Assembly: GCA_003514385.1 (NCBI GenBank)
Contig: DOQR01000001.1
Location: 104,207 to 168,206, forward strand
Origin: Oscillospiraceae bacterium
Lineage (GTDB): Bacteria > Bacillota > Clostridia > Oscillospirales > Acutalibacteraceae
Length of the DNA stretch: 64,000 nt
Direction: 5' to 3'
The notes below the pieces were generated by a model. The model did not search any database. It saw only the letters and a list, made by a program, of their open reading frames with translations, and was not told the DNA's origin. Position 1 is the stretch's first letter. Each line of letters starts with the position of its first letter. This document shows, in pieces, positions 17,066-25,800 of the stretch. A program made the translations under genes and the position numbers.

Positions 17066-17222
17066 GTCTTTTTACCTGAAAGATTCTCCGCTTCGCGGAT
17101 TGCTTCGTCGGTGCAAATGCCTTTCCAGAGGACCGTCCCGGCTCGGTTCTTTTACCTGAGAGTTTCGCCCCTTCGGTGGCCGGAAATCCGGCTCTCTCCC
17201 AAACCCGTCAATCGGATACCCG
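17060..17222 (-). ncRNA. Tandem glycine riboswitch (gcvT element)
   Basis: Read on the minus strand, the leader holds two copies of the glycine aptamer core: first GGGAGAG..., GGCCACCGAAGGGG and CTCTCAGGTAAAAG, then GGTCCTCTGGAAAGG, GCACCGACGAAGCAA and TCTTTCAGGTAAAAAG. These are hallmark conserved segments of aptamers 1 and 2, joined by a short linker. The usual targets are glycine cleavage genes or amino-acid carriers; here it controls a TRIC-family channel. Confidence 0.9.
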
Positions 17223-17225
17223 ATT

Positions 17226-17254
17226 ATTTTATAGCGCATAGCGGCACTTGTCAA
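17226..17254 (-). promoter_or_regulatory. Promoter of the glycine riboswitch-TRIC transcript
   Basis: Minus-strand TTGACA (17254-17249), 17-base spacer, TAAAAT (17231-17226), directly before the first aptamer. Confidence 0.8.
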
Positions 17255-17269
17255 GAGGAAAAATAAAGG

Positions 17270-17809
17270 TTATTCCTCCATCTGCTTGCCGAGGAAAGAA
17301 GCCGCGACCTGAACAAGCTTTATCTCCGTCTGCGTCGGCACGGATGCCTCGTCCGCCGTGAGCAGAACCACTGCGCCGGATACATCGCCCGCGCCGATTA
17401 TCGGGAACGCCGCCGCTGCGTCGCGCTCAACGCCCTCTATCGGATGGAACCGTTCGCCGCCCTCCTCGCAGATAAACGGACTGCGGTTCTCCATGATGTT
17501 TTCGAGCGCCTGTGTTATCCTGCGCTCGACCGTCTCCTTCTTCGGTACGCCCGCGCAGGAAATGACCCTGTCGCGGTCGGTTATCACGACCGGAAGCCCA
17601 GTGTTCTTGTGCAGAACCTCGGCATACTGCGCCGTCAGCGACGACAGCTCGCCGACCTGCGAATATTTTTTGAAAATAACCTCGCCGTCCGCGTCTGTGT
17701 ATATTTCGAGCGGGTCGCCCTCGCGGATACGCATCGTGCGGCGAATTTCCTTGGGGATAACGACCCTGCCGAGATCGTCGATTCTTCTGACTATTCCTGT
17801 TGCTTTCAT
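17270..17809 (-). CDS. spoVT: Stage V sporulation protein T (SpoVT)
   Basis: SpoVT is a DNA-binding regulator that modulates sigma-G-dependent genes in the forespore. The 179-residue product has the AbrB/SpoVT swapped-hairpin DNA-binding domain at residues 1-50 (GIVRRIDDLGRVVIPKEIRR, MRIREGDPLEIY) and a C-terminal GAF-like domain (about 56-178). Length and domain order match B. subtilis SpoVT, and the GAF domain separates it from AbrB. GGGAG precedes the ATG. It is a solitary gene. Its presence implies that the organism forms endospores, or descends recently from one that did. I looked for a sigma-G promoter upstream and found none convincing. Confidence 0.94.
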   Translation of the reverse strand: MKATGIVRRIDDLGRVVIPKEIRRTMRIREGDPLEIYTDADGEVIFKKYSQVGELSSLTAQYAEVLHKNTGLPVVITDRDRVISCAGVPKKETVERRITQALENIMENRSPFICEEGGERFHPIEGVERDAAAAFPIIGAGDVSGAVVLLTADEASVPTQTEIKLVQVAASFLGKQMEE

Positions 17810-18103
17810 TATATTAACTCCCTTGCTTTTGTTGCGTACCTGTATTGTTTGCCGCTTGAGGGAGATTATGCGGATAAATGAAAAGTTGAACAGAATGGCG
17901 GAAATGTATGTACCAGCTTTAAAATATTACAAATAAAATTTTTATATATGGAAGCTTTGATGTTGACGCAGACAGAAAATAAAAGAAGCGTGGTTATTAC
18001 ACATTTTTTGCAATATATCCCCGACTTTTCTTGACGGGCACCGCCATAATATGATATCATTCTTAGTGAGTTAATACGCTGAAAACTTATAGGAGGTGTT
18101 TTT

Positions 18104-18898
18104 GTGGTCCCTGAAAATTTTAAGGAAAACGGCTTTATGATAGGACTCGGTCTTTTCATCGTCGTCTTTGTCATAGCGCAGTCGCTTTTCTTTCTCGTCA
18201 AGGCATGGAAACAAGGCAAAAAACTCGGAATAACAACTGATACACTGAAGAACACCGTTGTGTCGAGCGCGCTGTTCACTATCGCGCCCGCCATCTCGAT
18301 TCTCGCAACGGTCATCGTGCTCGCGAACTCGCTGGGCATCGTCCTGCCGTGGATCAGACTCTCGGTCATAGGCAACCTCGCCTATGAGAGCGTCGCCGCT
18401 GAGGCAGCGCTCGATACCTTCGGTCTGACTCTTTCGAGCCCCGTGACTGATCCCAAGGTCTTTGCGACCATCGCGTTCGTCATGACCATCGGCTGCATCC
18501 TGCCGCTCATTCTCATCATCTTCGTTATGAAGAAGGTTCAGAAGACCATGGGTAAGGTTGCCGACAAGAACTCGAAGCTTGCTGATACTCTTTCCGCAGC
18601 CGCGTTTATCGGCATCATCGCCGCATTTGTAGCGCGCGCAATTGCCGGCGCAGGCAAGGCGGGCGACAACGCCCTCTACGGCGCGGAGTTCGGCGACGGC
18701 GCGGGATTCATGTCTGTGTGCGTGCTCGTCTCGGCGATGATATTCATGAGCATTCTCACATTCCTGTGCAAGAAGTTCAAGATAAAGTGGCTTGAAGCAT
18801 TCGCTCTGCCGATAAGCATGTTTGCCGCGATGGGCGTCGCTATTGCTATAGCGAAGCTCTGCCCCGAGGGACTCGCTTATCTTGAGTGGAGAGGCTGA
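18104..18898 (+). CDS. DUF5058-family membrane protein
   Basis: A 264-residue polytopic membrane protein starting at GTG, with AGGAGG nine bases upstream. Seven to eight hydrophobic helices are visible; KAWKQGKKLGITTDTLKNTV after the first helix and the SSALFTIAPAISILATVIVL segment match what I recall of DUF5058, a Clostridial family of unknown function. It ends 17 bases before a second membrane protein gene, and the two look like subunits of one complex, probably a transporter. No substrate clue is encoded in the neighbours (spoVT upstream, hydrogenase-like cluster downstream). Confidence 0.78.
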   Translation: MVPENFKENGFMIGLGLFIVVFVIAQSLFFLVKAWKQGKKLGITTDTLKNTVVSSALFTIAPAISILATVIVLANSLGIVLPWIRLSVIGNLAYESVAAEAALDTFGLTLSSPVTDPKVFATIAFVMTIGCILPLILIIFVMKKVQKTMGKVADKNSKLADTLSAAAFIGIIAAFVARAIAGAGKAGDNALYGAEFGDGAGFMSVCVLVSAMIFMSILTFLCKKFKIKWLEAFALPISMFAAMGVAIAIAKLCPEGLAYLEWRG

Positions 18899-18915
18899 TA
18901 AGGAGGGAAATGCAA

Positions 18916-19629
18916 ATGAGTAAAAAGAACGCTAAGCCCTACAGCGAAAAAATACATATCTGGGGCAGAATTTCTTCGATAACCGCCATTGCAGCCCTCA
19001 TGCTCGTGCCCATCGCGATAAGCGCGCACTACAATGCGTGGCCCGAGGCGGGCAAGCTCTTCAATGCAATGAAGGTCGTTATCCCGGTCTACTGGATCTC
19101 CGGCATCGCCGAAGTGTTCACCTATGCTCCCATGCTCGGCGCAGGCGGAACATATCTGAGCTTCGTCACCGGCAACATCACGAACCTCAAGCTGCCCTGC
19201 GGACTCAACGCCATGGAGAATGCGGGCGTGCGCGCAAACTCCGAGGAGGGCGAAGTCATCTCGACTATCGCTATCGCGTCCTCGGCTATCACGACTACTA
19301 TAATCCTCGCAGTCGGCGTGCTCGCGTTCCGTCCGGTGCTCCCCGCGCTGACCACCAACCCCAACATCGCCCCCGCTTTCAAGCAGGTTCTGCCCGCGCT
19401 CTTCGGCGCGCTCGCCGCGACCTACTTCTCGAAGCACTGGAAGATTTCCATCTTCCCGATAATGGTCGGTGTCATAACCCTCATCTTCGCCTCGACCATG
19501 GGAGTCGGAACGCTTATCTTCGTCACCATCATCGCATCGCTCCTCGGCGCGTTTGCAATGTATAAGTTCGGTTGGCTCGACAGCAAGGACGAGAGAAAAG
19601 CCAAGAAAGCCGCAAAGGCAAAGAAATAA
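18916..19629 (+). CDS. Uncharacterised membrane protein, partner of the DUF5058 gene
   Basis: About 237 residues with six or more hydrophobic helices and a lysine-rich cytoplasmic tail (DERKAKKAAKAKK). The start at 18916 follows AGGAGGG; an in-frame ATG ten codons earlier lies inside the preceding gene. Notable is a central stretch, YLSFVTGNITNLKLPCGLNA, with Gly and Asn residues in a hydrophobic setting, as in substrate paths of carriers. The tight spacing to the DUF5058 gene and the shared terminator suggest an obligate two-subunit membrane complex. I do not recognise an established family. Confidence 0.75.
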   Translation: MSKKNAKPYSEKIHIWGRISSITAIAALMLVPIAISAHYNAWPEAGKLFNAMKVVIPVYWISGIAEVFTYAPMLGAGGTYLSFVTGNITNLKLPCGLNAMENAGVRANSEEGEVISTIAIASSAITTTIILAVGVLAFRPVLPALTTNPNIAPAFKQVLPALFGALAATYFSKHWKISIFPIMVGVITLIFASTMGVGTLIFVTIIASLLGAFAMYKFGWLDSKDERKAKKAAKAKK

Positions 19630-19655
19630 AATAAACCCCGGTTTCCCGGTATTCG

Positions 19656-19684
19656 ACAGCTCCGCTTTTAGCGGGGCTGTTTTT
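19656..19684 (+). terminator. Terminator of the DUF5058 pair
   Basis: ACAGCTCCGC/GCGGGGCTGT, a 10-bp stem with one wobble pair and a 5-base loop, followed by TTTT. Confidence 0.8.
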
Positions 19685-19720
19685 CGCTTCGCTCAAAGTG
19701 AAAAGTAAAATGTAATAAGG

Positions 19721-19749
19721 TTGAAATGATTCAACTATCATGTTATAAT
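19721..19749 (+). promoter_or_regulatory. Promoter of the hydrogenase-like cluster
   Basis: TTGAAA (19721-19726), 17-base spacer and a perfect TATAAT (19744-19749), 62 bases before the first DRTGG gene. Confidence 0.75.
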
Positions 19750-19811
19750 CAACATAAATAAAAGCAGAAACTCAGAAAAGTTGAGAATTTTGCTCAGGAG
19801 GGTGGAATACA

Positions 19812-20168
19812 ATGACCGTTTTACAGCTTAAAGAAATTCTTTCGGCGGAGCTGCTCTGCGGCGGCGATCATCTGGACAGAGAGGTGCATACCGCCTGCGG
19901 CAGCGATATGATGAGCGACGTGCTCGCATTTGTTAAAGAACAGGCAGTTTTGCTCACGGGGCTCGTCAATCCCCAGGTCGTGCGGACTGCCGAGATGATG
20001 GATATGAAGGTCATCGTGTTCGTGCGCGGCAAAGTGCCGGGCGATGCGATACTCGACCTTGCGCGCGAGCTGGATATCGTCGTGCTCAAAACCGAGCTTG
20101 AGATGTTCACCTCCTGCGGAAAGCTCTATCAGGCAGGCCTGAGAGGGGGCAGGGCTGTCAATGGATAA
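19812..20168 (+). CDS. DRTGG-domain protein
   Basis: A 118-residue single-domain protein with the DRTGG fold, an alpha/beta module that often accompanies CBS or kinase domains and is thought to bind a ligand. The conserved patch CGSDMMSDVLAF (about residues 33-44) and LLTGLVNPQVVRTAEMMD match the standalone DRTGG proteins that lie next to [FeFe]-hydrogenase genes in Clostridia. It has AGGAGGG before the ATG and overlaps the next gene by eight bases, so translation is coupled. It likely acts as a small regulatory partner in the cluster. Confidence 0.88.
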   Translation: MTVLQLKEILSAELLCGGDHLDREVHTACGSDMMSDVLAFVKEQAVLLTGLVNPQVVRTAEMMDMKVIVFVRGKVPGDAILDLARELDIVVLKTELEMFTSCGKLYQAGLRGGRAVNG

Positions 20169-20586
20169 CATGAAGCTCCATTTTGACGTTGACGGGGAGG
20201 ATTTTACCCGCGCGGGCGAGGCGTCGGGCGAGACGAAGCGCGTGCTCAAGGGTCTCGGCTTTGACGCCAACGTGATAAGAAACGTCTCGATAGCCATGTA
20301 CGAGGGCGAAATAAATATGGTCATCCATGCGGGCGGCGGCGAGATAGATGTCGAGATATCGCCCGAGTGCATATCCATGGTGCTCGCCGATCACGGACCC
20401 GGCATAGAAAATGTCGAGCTCGCCATGCAGGAGGGGTATTCGACCGCGCCCGATAAGGTGCGCGCCCTCGGCTTCGGCGCGGGCATGGGTCTGCCCAATA
20501 TAAAGAAGTATACGGACGAGATGAAAATAGACACCGAAAAGGATGTCGGAACAACGATAAGCCTCAAAGTATATACCGCTCACTGA
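20161..20586 (+). CDS. Anti-sigma-factor-like ATP-binding protein (HATPase, RsbW/SpoIIAB type)
   Basis: The 141-residue product is a minimal GHKL ATPase of the RsbW/SpoIIAB kind. The N-box is seen as VSIAMYEGEINMVIHAGG (the usual NA replaced by EIN), followed by the G1 box VLADHGPGIEN and the G2 region GFGAGMGLPNIKKYTDEM. Such proteins phosphorylate anti-anti-sigma partners or sequester sigma factors. In hydrogenase-linked clusters they accompany DRTGG proteins, and their true targets are unknown. It starts inside the end of the DRTGG gene and ends 40 bases before the hydrogenase-like gene. Confidence 0.88.
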   Translation: MDNMKLHFDVDGEDFTRAGEASGETKRVLKGLGFDANVIRNVSIAMYEGEINMVIHAGGGEIDVEISPECISMVLADHGPGIENVELAMQEGYSTAPDKVRALGFGAGMGLPNIKKYTDEMKIDTEKDVGTTISLKVYTAH

Positions 20587-20626
20587 CTGAGCGCCCGCGT
20601 CTGCGGGAGCCGGGAGGACTTTTTAC

Positions 20627-21937
20627 ATGAACACGTATTTCCATTCGGTGCGGCTCGATGAAGAGAAGTGCATGGGCTGCACCAACTGCATAAAGCGATG
20701 TCCCACGCAGGCTATACGCGTGCGCAGCGGCAAGGCGCATATTATCTCGGAACGCTGCATCGACTGCGGCGAGTGCATCCGCGTCTGCCCGCACCATGCA
20801 AAATATTCCCACCGCGACTCGATGAACAGGATAATCGAGTTCAAATACAGAGTCGCCCTGCCCGCGCCGTCGCTCTATGGGCAGTTCAACAATCTTGATG
20901 ATATCGGATATGTCATAACCGCGCTCAAGATGCTCGGCTTTGACGAGGTGTTCGAGGTCGCGAGAGGCGCCGAACTCGTCAGCGACGCGACGCGAAAATA
21001 CATCGCCGAGCACGATATTCCGAGGCCGGTAATATCCTCGGCGTGCCCCGCGGTCTGCCGGCTGATAAGGGTCTGCTTCCCGCACCTTGTCCCGCATGTC
21101 CTGCCGCTCAATTCTCCCATGGAGACTGCGGCTCTGATAGCGCGCAGCGAGGCGCAGGCAAAAACGGGACTCGACTCTTCGGATATCGGAATATTTTTTA
21201 TCACGCCGTGCCCCGCGAAGATAACCGCCGTCAAGCAGCCCATCTGCCTGCCGGAGTCGAATGTCGACGCAGTGATAGCGATGAAGGATATATATCCCGT
21301 GCTTTTGAAGCAGATGAACCACCTCGGCGCGCCCGAGGACGCCTGCAAGTCGGGGCTCATGGGAGTCAACTGGGCGTCGAGCGGCGGCGAGTCGGCGGCT
21401 TTGCTCAAGGATAAATATCTCGCCGCGGACGGCATTGAAAATGTCATAAAAGTGCTCGAAGAGATAGAGGACGAAAAGCTTGACAGGCTCGATTTTGTCG
21501 AGCTCAACGCCTGCTCGGGCGGCTGCGTCGGCGGCTCGCTGACTGCGGAAAACCCGTATGTCGCAAAGGCGCGGATCCAGCAGCTCAGAAGATATCTGCC
21601 CGTTGCGGCGAATCATCTGGCGGGCGACGAAGTGCCCGAGACTATGAGCTGGCAGCGGCCGCTCGAGGGCTCGTCGGTTCTCAAGCTCGCCGACAATGTC
21701 TCCGACGCCATGGCGATGATGTCGAAGATGACCGAGATAATCGCACGCCTGCCGGGGCTCGACTGCGGCACCTGCGGCGCGCCCACCTGCCGCGCCCTCG
21801 CGGAGGATATAGTCAGGGGCAGCGCGACGCTGCACGACTGCGTTTTCGCCATGCGCGATGAGCTCGCGGGCACTGATATGCAGGAATATATTCCCGCGCC
21901 GTTCAGAAGCACGGGCAAAAAGGAGGAGACGAAATGA
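20627..21937 (+). CDS. [FeFe]-hydrogenase-like protein, putative sensory type lacking the proton-relay cysteine
   Basis: A 436-residue protein with an N-terminal two-[4Fe-4S] ferredoxin domain (CMGCTNCIKRCP, about 17-28, and CIDCGECIRVCP, about 45-56), an H-cluster domain (about 80-325) and a C-terminal Cys-rich FeS domain (LDCGTCGAPTCRAL, about 383-396). The four cysteines that hold the H-cluster are present: Cys140 (SSACP), Cys195 (TPCPAK), Cys296 and Cys300 (ACSGGC). In active hydrogenases the first loop reads TSCCP; here the relay cysteine is Ala139, and the usual Met and Glu of loops two and three are also changed. This matches the trend in regulatory group C/D enzymes, so I favour redox or H2 sensing over H2 production. 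Confidence 0.87.
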   Translation: MNTYFHSVRLDEEKCMGCTNCIKRCPTQAIRVRSGKAHIISERCIDCGECIRVCPHHAKYSHRDSMNRIIEFKYRVALPAPSLYGQFNNLDDIGYVITALKMLGFDEVFEVARGAELVSDATRKYIAEHDIPRPVISSACPAVCRLIRVCFPHLVPHVLPLNSPMETAALIARSEAQAKTGLDSSDIGIFFITPCPAKITAVKQPICLPESNVDAVIAMKDIYPVLLKQMNHLGAPEDACKSGLMGVNWASSGGESAALLKDKYLAADGIENVIKVLEEIEDEKLDRLDFVELNACSGGCVGGSLTAENPYVAKARIQQLRRYLPVAANHLAGDEVPETMSWQRPLEGSSVLKLADNVSDAMAMMSKMTEIIARLPGLDCGTCGAPTCRALAEDIVRGSATLHDCVFAMRDELAGTDMQEYIPAPFRSTGKKEETK

Positions 21938-22266
21938 CGGTCGGGGATATAAAAGAAAAGCTGGGGCTCAAAGCTCTTTGCGAAAACGAAGACTCGCTCT
22001 CGCGCGAGGTCACGGGCGGCTACTGCGGCGACCTTCTGAGCTGGGTCATGTCCCGCGCAAAGGCGGGGGATGCCTGGATGACCGTCATGGGCAACGTTAA
22101 CTCCATCGGCGTGGCGGCGCTTGCGGACATAGCCTGCATTATTTTAACGGAGTCCGCGCCTCTCGATGAGGACGCGCGCGTCCGTGCGGAGCAAAACGGC
22201 GTCGCAGTATATCAGACCGCGAAGAACGCCTATGAAACAGCAGTCAGCCTGTCGGGGCTCATATAA
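21934..22266 (+). CDS. Second DRTGG-like small protein
   Basis: A 110-residue protein starting with the ATGA overlap at the end of the hydrogenase-like gene. It has the DRTGG pattern (LSREVTGGYCGDLLSWVMSR, then AWMTVMGNVNSIGVAALADI and AIILTESAPL-like strands). Together with the first DRTGG protein it brackets the ATPase and hydrogenase-like genes, the same layout seen around some Clostridial [FeFe]-hydrogenases. Role inferred as a ligand-binding regulatory subunit. Confidence 0.82.
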   Translation: MTVGDIKEKLGLKALCENEDSLSREVTGGYCGDLLSWVMSRAKAGDAWMTVMGNVNSIGVAALADIACIILTESAPLDEDARVRAEQNGVAVYQTAKNAYETAVSLSGLI

Positions 22267-22315
22267 ACTAAACCTGCTTCACCCGTCGGTGCGGCACCTT
22301 GAGAGGAGAAAAGTT

Positions 22316-22486
22316 ATGGGTAATGAATTCGAAAAAGCGGTAAAAAGATTTTCCGAGGCGAAGGATGTTTTGGAGAAATTCGAGAAATCGGAGGAGGCCG
22401 TGGCATTTATGCAGAACGAGACGGGATTGCCCGCCGACGAATGCATGAGGGCTTATGAGTTGATTATGAATACCGATACCGACTGA
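22316..22486 (+). CDS. Small hypothetical protein (56 residues)
   Basis: A short ORF with GAGGAGAA before its ATG. The product is highly charged and helical (EKAVKRFSEAKDVLEKFEKS), then a small hydrophobic patch (AVAFMQNETGLPADECMRAY). I do not recognise it. It starts 50 bases after the second DRTGG gene and precedes the T-box promoter, so it is probably the last gene of the hydrogenase-like transcript. A short CCGACT/AGTCGG hairpin follows it. Confidence 0.5.
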   Translation: MGNEFEKAVKRFSEAKDVLEKFEKSEEAVAFMQNETGLPADECMRAYELIMNTDTD

Positions 22487-22506
22487 AAATAGTCGGCTCA
22501 AACCTA

Positions 22507-22535
22507 TTGACGAATAAATCCAAAAGTATTATAAT
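22507..22535 (+). promoter_or_regulatory. Promoter of the T-box-ileS transcript
   Basis: TTGACG (22507-22512), 17-base spacer, TATAAT (22530-22535). Confidence 0.8.
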
Positions 22536-22541
22536 CACCTT

Positions 22542-22815
22542 AATGTTGTACCTATCGGGTGCAACACTAAATGAGCATATCTGAAAGGCTATGACGGAGA
22601 CAGTAGCCTTGCGCAAAGAGACAAAGTGAGCCGGCGGCAGTGGAAAGCTGGTACTCGGCGCAGGAGCGAATATCACTCCCGAGCAGCGGGACGAAAGGCG
22701 AAAACCGAGTAGATCCCGACGGCGCGTCCCACCGTTACCGGGTGGCATTTAATTGAATGTAGTGGGTGGTTGCAAAGCCGGGTCTTTGTCCTGTTATGGA
22801 CAGGGACCTTTTTTG
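22542..22815 (+). ncRNA. T-box leader for ileS (isoleucine specifier ATC)
   Basis: The leader has T-box hallmarks: a long stem I with an AG-rich GACAGTAG segment, the specifier region GAATATCACTCC in which ATC (22672-22674) is the isoleucine codon, a degenerate T-box bulge sequence near 22763-22777 (GGGTGGTTGC, against the usual GGGTGGNACCGCG), and an intrinsic terminator at 22781-22814 (GGTCTTTGTCC/GGACAGGGACC then TTTTTT). Uncharged tRNA-Ile should stabilise the antiterminator and allow ileS expression. Confidence 0.88.
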
Positions 22816-22853
22816 TTATCAGCCGCGATTCCCTGAAAGGATGGATAGCTATT

Positions 22854-25800
22854 ATGTACGACAAGGTATCGACGAATTTTGAGTTCGTCAACCGCGAGAA
22901 GAAGGTGCTCGATTTCTGGAACGAGAACCACATTTTCGAGAAGAGCATCGACTCGCGCAAGAATGCGGAGACTTTCACTTTCTATGACGGCCCGCCGACG
23001 GCAAACGGCAAGCCGCATATCGGCCACGTGCTGACGAGAGTTATAAAGGATATGATCCCGCGCTACAAGACCATGAAGGGCTATATGGTGCCCCGAAAGG
23101 CGGGCTGGGATACCCACGGTCTGCCCGTTGAGATCGAGGTCGAGAAGCTGCTCGGCATCGAGGGCAAGCAGGGGATAGAGGAATACGGTCTTGAGCCCTT
23201 TATCAAGAAGTGCAAGGAGAGCGTATGGAAATACAAGGGTATGTGGGAGGATTTCTCCGGCAAGGTCGGCTTCTGGGCCGATATGAAGCACCCCTACGTC
23301 ACCTATGACAACACCTTTATCGAGTCCGAGTGGTGGGCGCTCAAGCAGATTTGGGACAAGGGTCTGCTCTATAAGGGCTTCAAGATAGTGCCCTACTGCC
23401 CGCGCTGCGGCACCCCGCTCTCATCTCAGGAGGTCGCTCAGGGCTATAAGGATGTCAAGGAGCGCTCGGCGGTAGTCAAGTTCAAGGCTAAGGGCGAGGA
23501 CGCATATTTCCTCGCATGGACGACAACTCCGTGGACTCTGCCCTCGAACGTCGCGCTCTGCGTCAACCCCGCAGAGGACTATGTTAAAATCAAGGTTGAG
23601 GACGGCACCGTATACTATATGGCGCAGGCCCTCGTTGAGAAGTTCTTCCCCGAGGGAGTCGAGACTCTCGCTACCTTTAAGGGCAAGGAGCTTGAATACA
23701 GAGAGTATGAGCCGCTGTTCGAGTGCACAAAGTCGAATGACGGCAAAAAGGGCTGGTACGTCACCTGCGACGGTTATGTCACTCTGACGGACGGCACCGG
23801 TATCGTCCATATCGCGCCGGCATTCGGTGAGGACGACGCAAACGTCGGCAAGAACTACGATCTTCCGTTCGTTCAGCTCGTCGACGCCGCCGGCTGCATG
23901 GACAAGAGCACCCCGTGGGCGGGCAAGTTCTGCAAGGATGCGGACAAGGATGTGCTCGTTGACCTCGACAAGCGCGGACTTCTCTTCTCCGCTCCCGTGT
24001 TTGAACACAGCTACCCCCACTGCTGGCGCTGTGATACGCCTCTCATCTACTATGCAAGAGACTCGTGGTTCATAAAGATGACCGCAGTCAGGGACGACCT
24101 CGTCCGCAACAACAACACCGTCAACTGGATCCCCGAGAGCATCGGCAAGGGACGCTTCGGCGACTGGATAGAGAATGTCCAGGATTGGAGCATCAGCCGT
24201 AACCGCTACTGGGGAACTCCGCTCAACGTCTGGGAATGCGAGTGCGGTCACAGACATTCGATAGGCTCTATCGAAGAGCTCAAGAGCATGTCCTCTAACT
24301 GCCCGGACGATATCGAGCTGCACCGCCCCTATATCGACGCTGTCACAATAAAGTGCCCGAAGTGCGGCGGCGAGATGCACCGCGTGCCCGAAGTTATCGA
24401 CTGCTGGTTCGACTCCGGTTCGATGCCCTTCGCGCAGCACCACTATCCGTTTGAAAATCACGACCTGTTCAAGCAGCAGTTCCCGGCGCAGTTTATTTCC
24501 GAGGCTGTCGATCAGACGAGAGGCTGGTTCTATTCGCTGCTCGCCATTTCGACCCTGCTGTTCAACAGAGCGCCCTATGAGAATGTTCTCGTCCTCGGCC
24601 ACGTTCAGGATGAGAACGGACAGAAGATGTCGAAGTCCAAGGGCAACGCCGTCGACCCGTTCGACGCGCTCAACGCCTACGGCGCAGACGCAGTCCGCTG
24701 GTATTTCTACACCAACTCCGCTCCCTGGCTGCCCAACCGCTTCCACGGCAAGGCTGTTATCGAGGGTCAGCGCAAGTTCATGGGCACACTCTGGAACATC
24801 TACGCTTTCTTTGTGCTCTATGCAAATATAGACGAGTTCGACGCCACGAAGCATGAGCTTCGCAAGGCTGAGGAGCTGCCGACCATGGACAGATGGCTGC
24901 TCTCGAGACTCAACACCCTTATCACCACCGTTGACAATTACCTTGCGGATTACTGCATCCCCGAGGCGGCGCGTGCGCTGCAGAACTTCGTCGACGAGAT
25001 GAGCAACTGGTATGTCCGCCGCTGCCGCGAGCGCTTCTGGGCGCAGGGCATGAGCCAGGACAAAATAGATGCCTATATGACTCTCTACACCGCGCTCGTC
25101 ACCGTCTCGAAGCTTGCCGCTCCGATGATTCCGTTCATGACCGAGGATATCTACCGCAACCTCGTGTGCAGCATCGACAAGTCCGCTCCCGAGAGCGTCC
25201 ATCTGTGCGATTATCCCATCGCGGATGCCGCATATGTTGACAAGGCTCTTGAGGAGAGAATGAACGAGGCTCTCAATATAGTCGTGCTCGGCCGTGCCGC
25301 AAGAAACGGCGCGAACATCAAGAACCGTCAGCCGCTGGGCAAGATGTTTGTCCGCGCGGACGAGGCTCTCGGCGGCGAATATGCGGAGATAATCAAAGAC
25401 GAGCTCAATGTCAAGGAACTCGAATTCGTTGACGGCGAGGCGGATTTCGTCAGCTACAGCTTCAAGCCGCAGCTCAAGACCGTCGGCCCGAAATACGGCA
25501 GATTCCTCGGAAAGATTAAGGAGCACCTCTCCTCCCTCGACGGCTCCGCCGCAAAGAAGGAGCTCGACGAGAACGGCGCGCTGAAGTTCAGCGTCGACGG
25601 CAACGAAATAGAGCTCGGCGTTGACGACCTGCTCATAGACTCCGTCCAGAAAGAGGGCAGCTTCGCAGTCTCCGATTACGGCATCACCGTCGCTATCGAC
25701 ACGAACCTCACCCCCGAGCTTATCGAGGAGGGCTTCGTCAGAGAGATAATCTCGAAGATTCAAACGATGCGCAAAGAGGCAGACTTCGATGTTATGGACA

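Noticed and set aside
17810..17960. A sigma-G promoter for spoVT
   Set aside because: A CATAATC-like -10 is present but no fitting -35 lies 17-18 bases upstream.
18031..18059. A promoter (TTGACG-17-ATATCA) before the DUF5058 gene
   Set aside because: The -10 is poor; I could not choose between several weak alternatives, so it is not listed as a feature.
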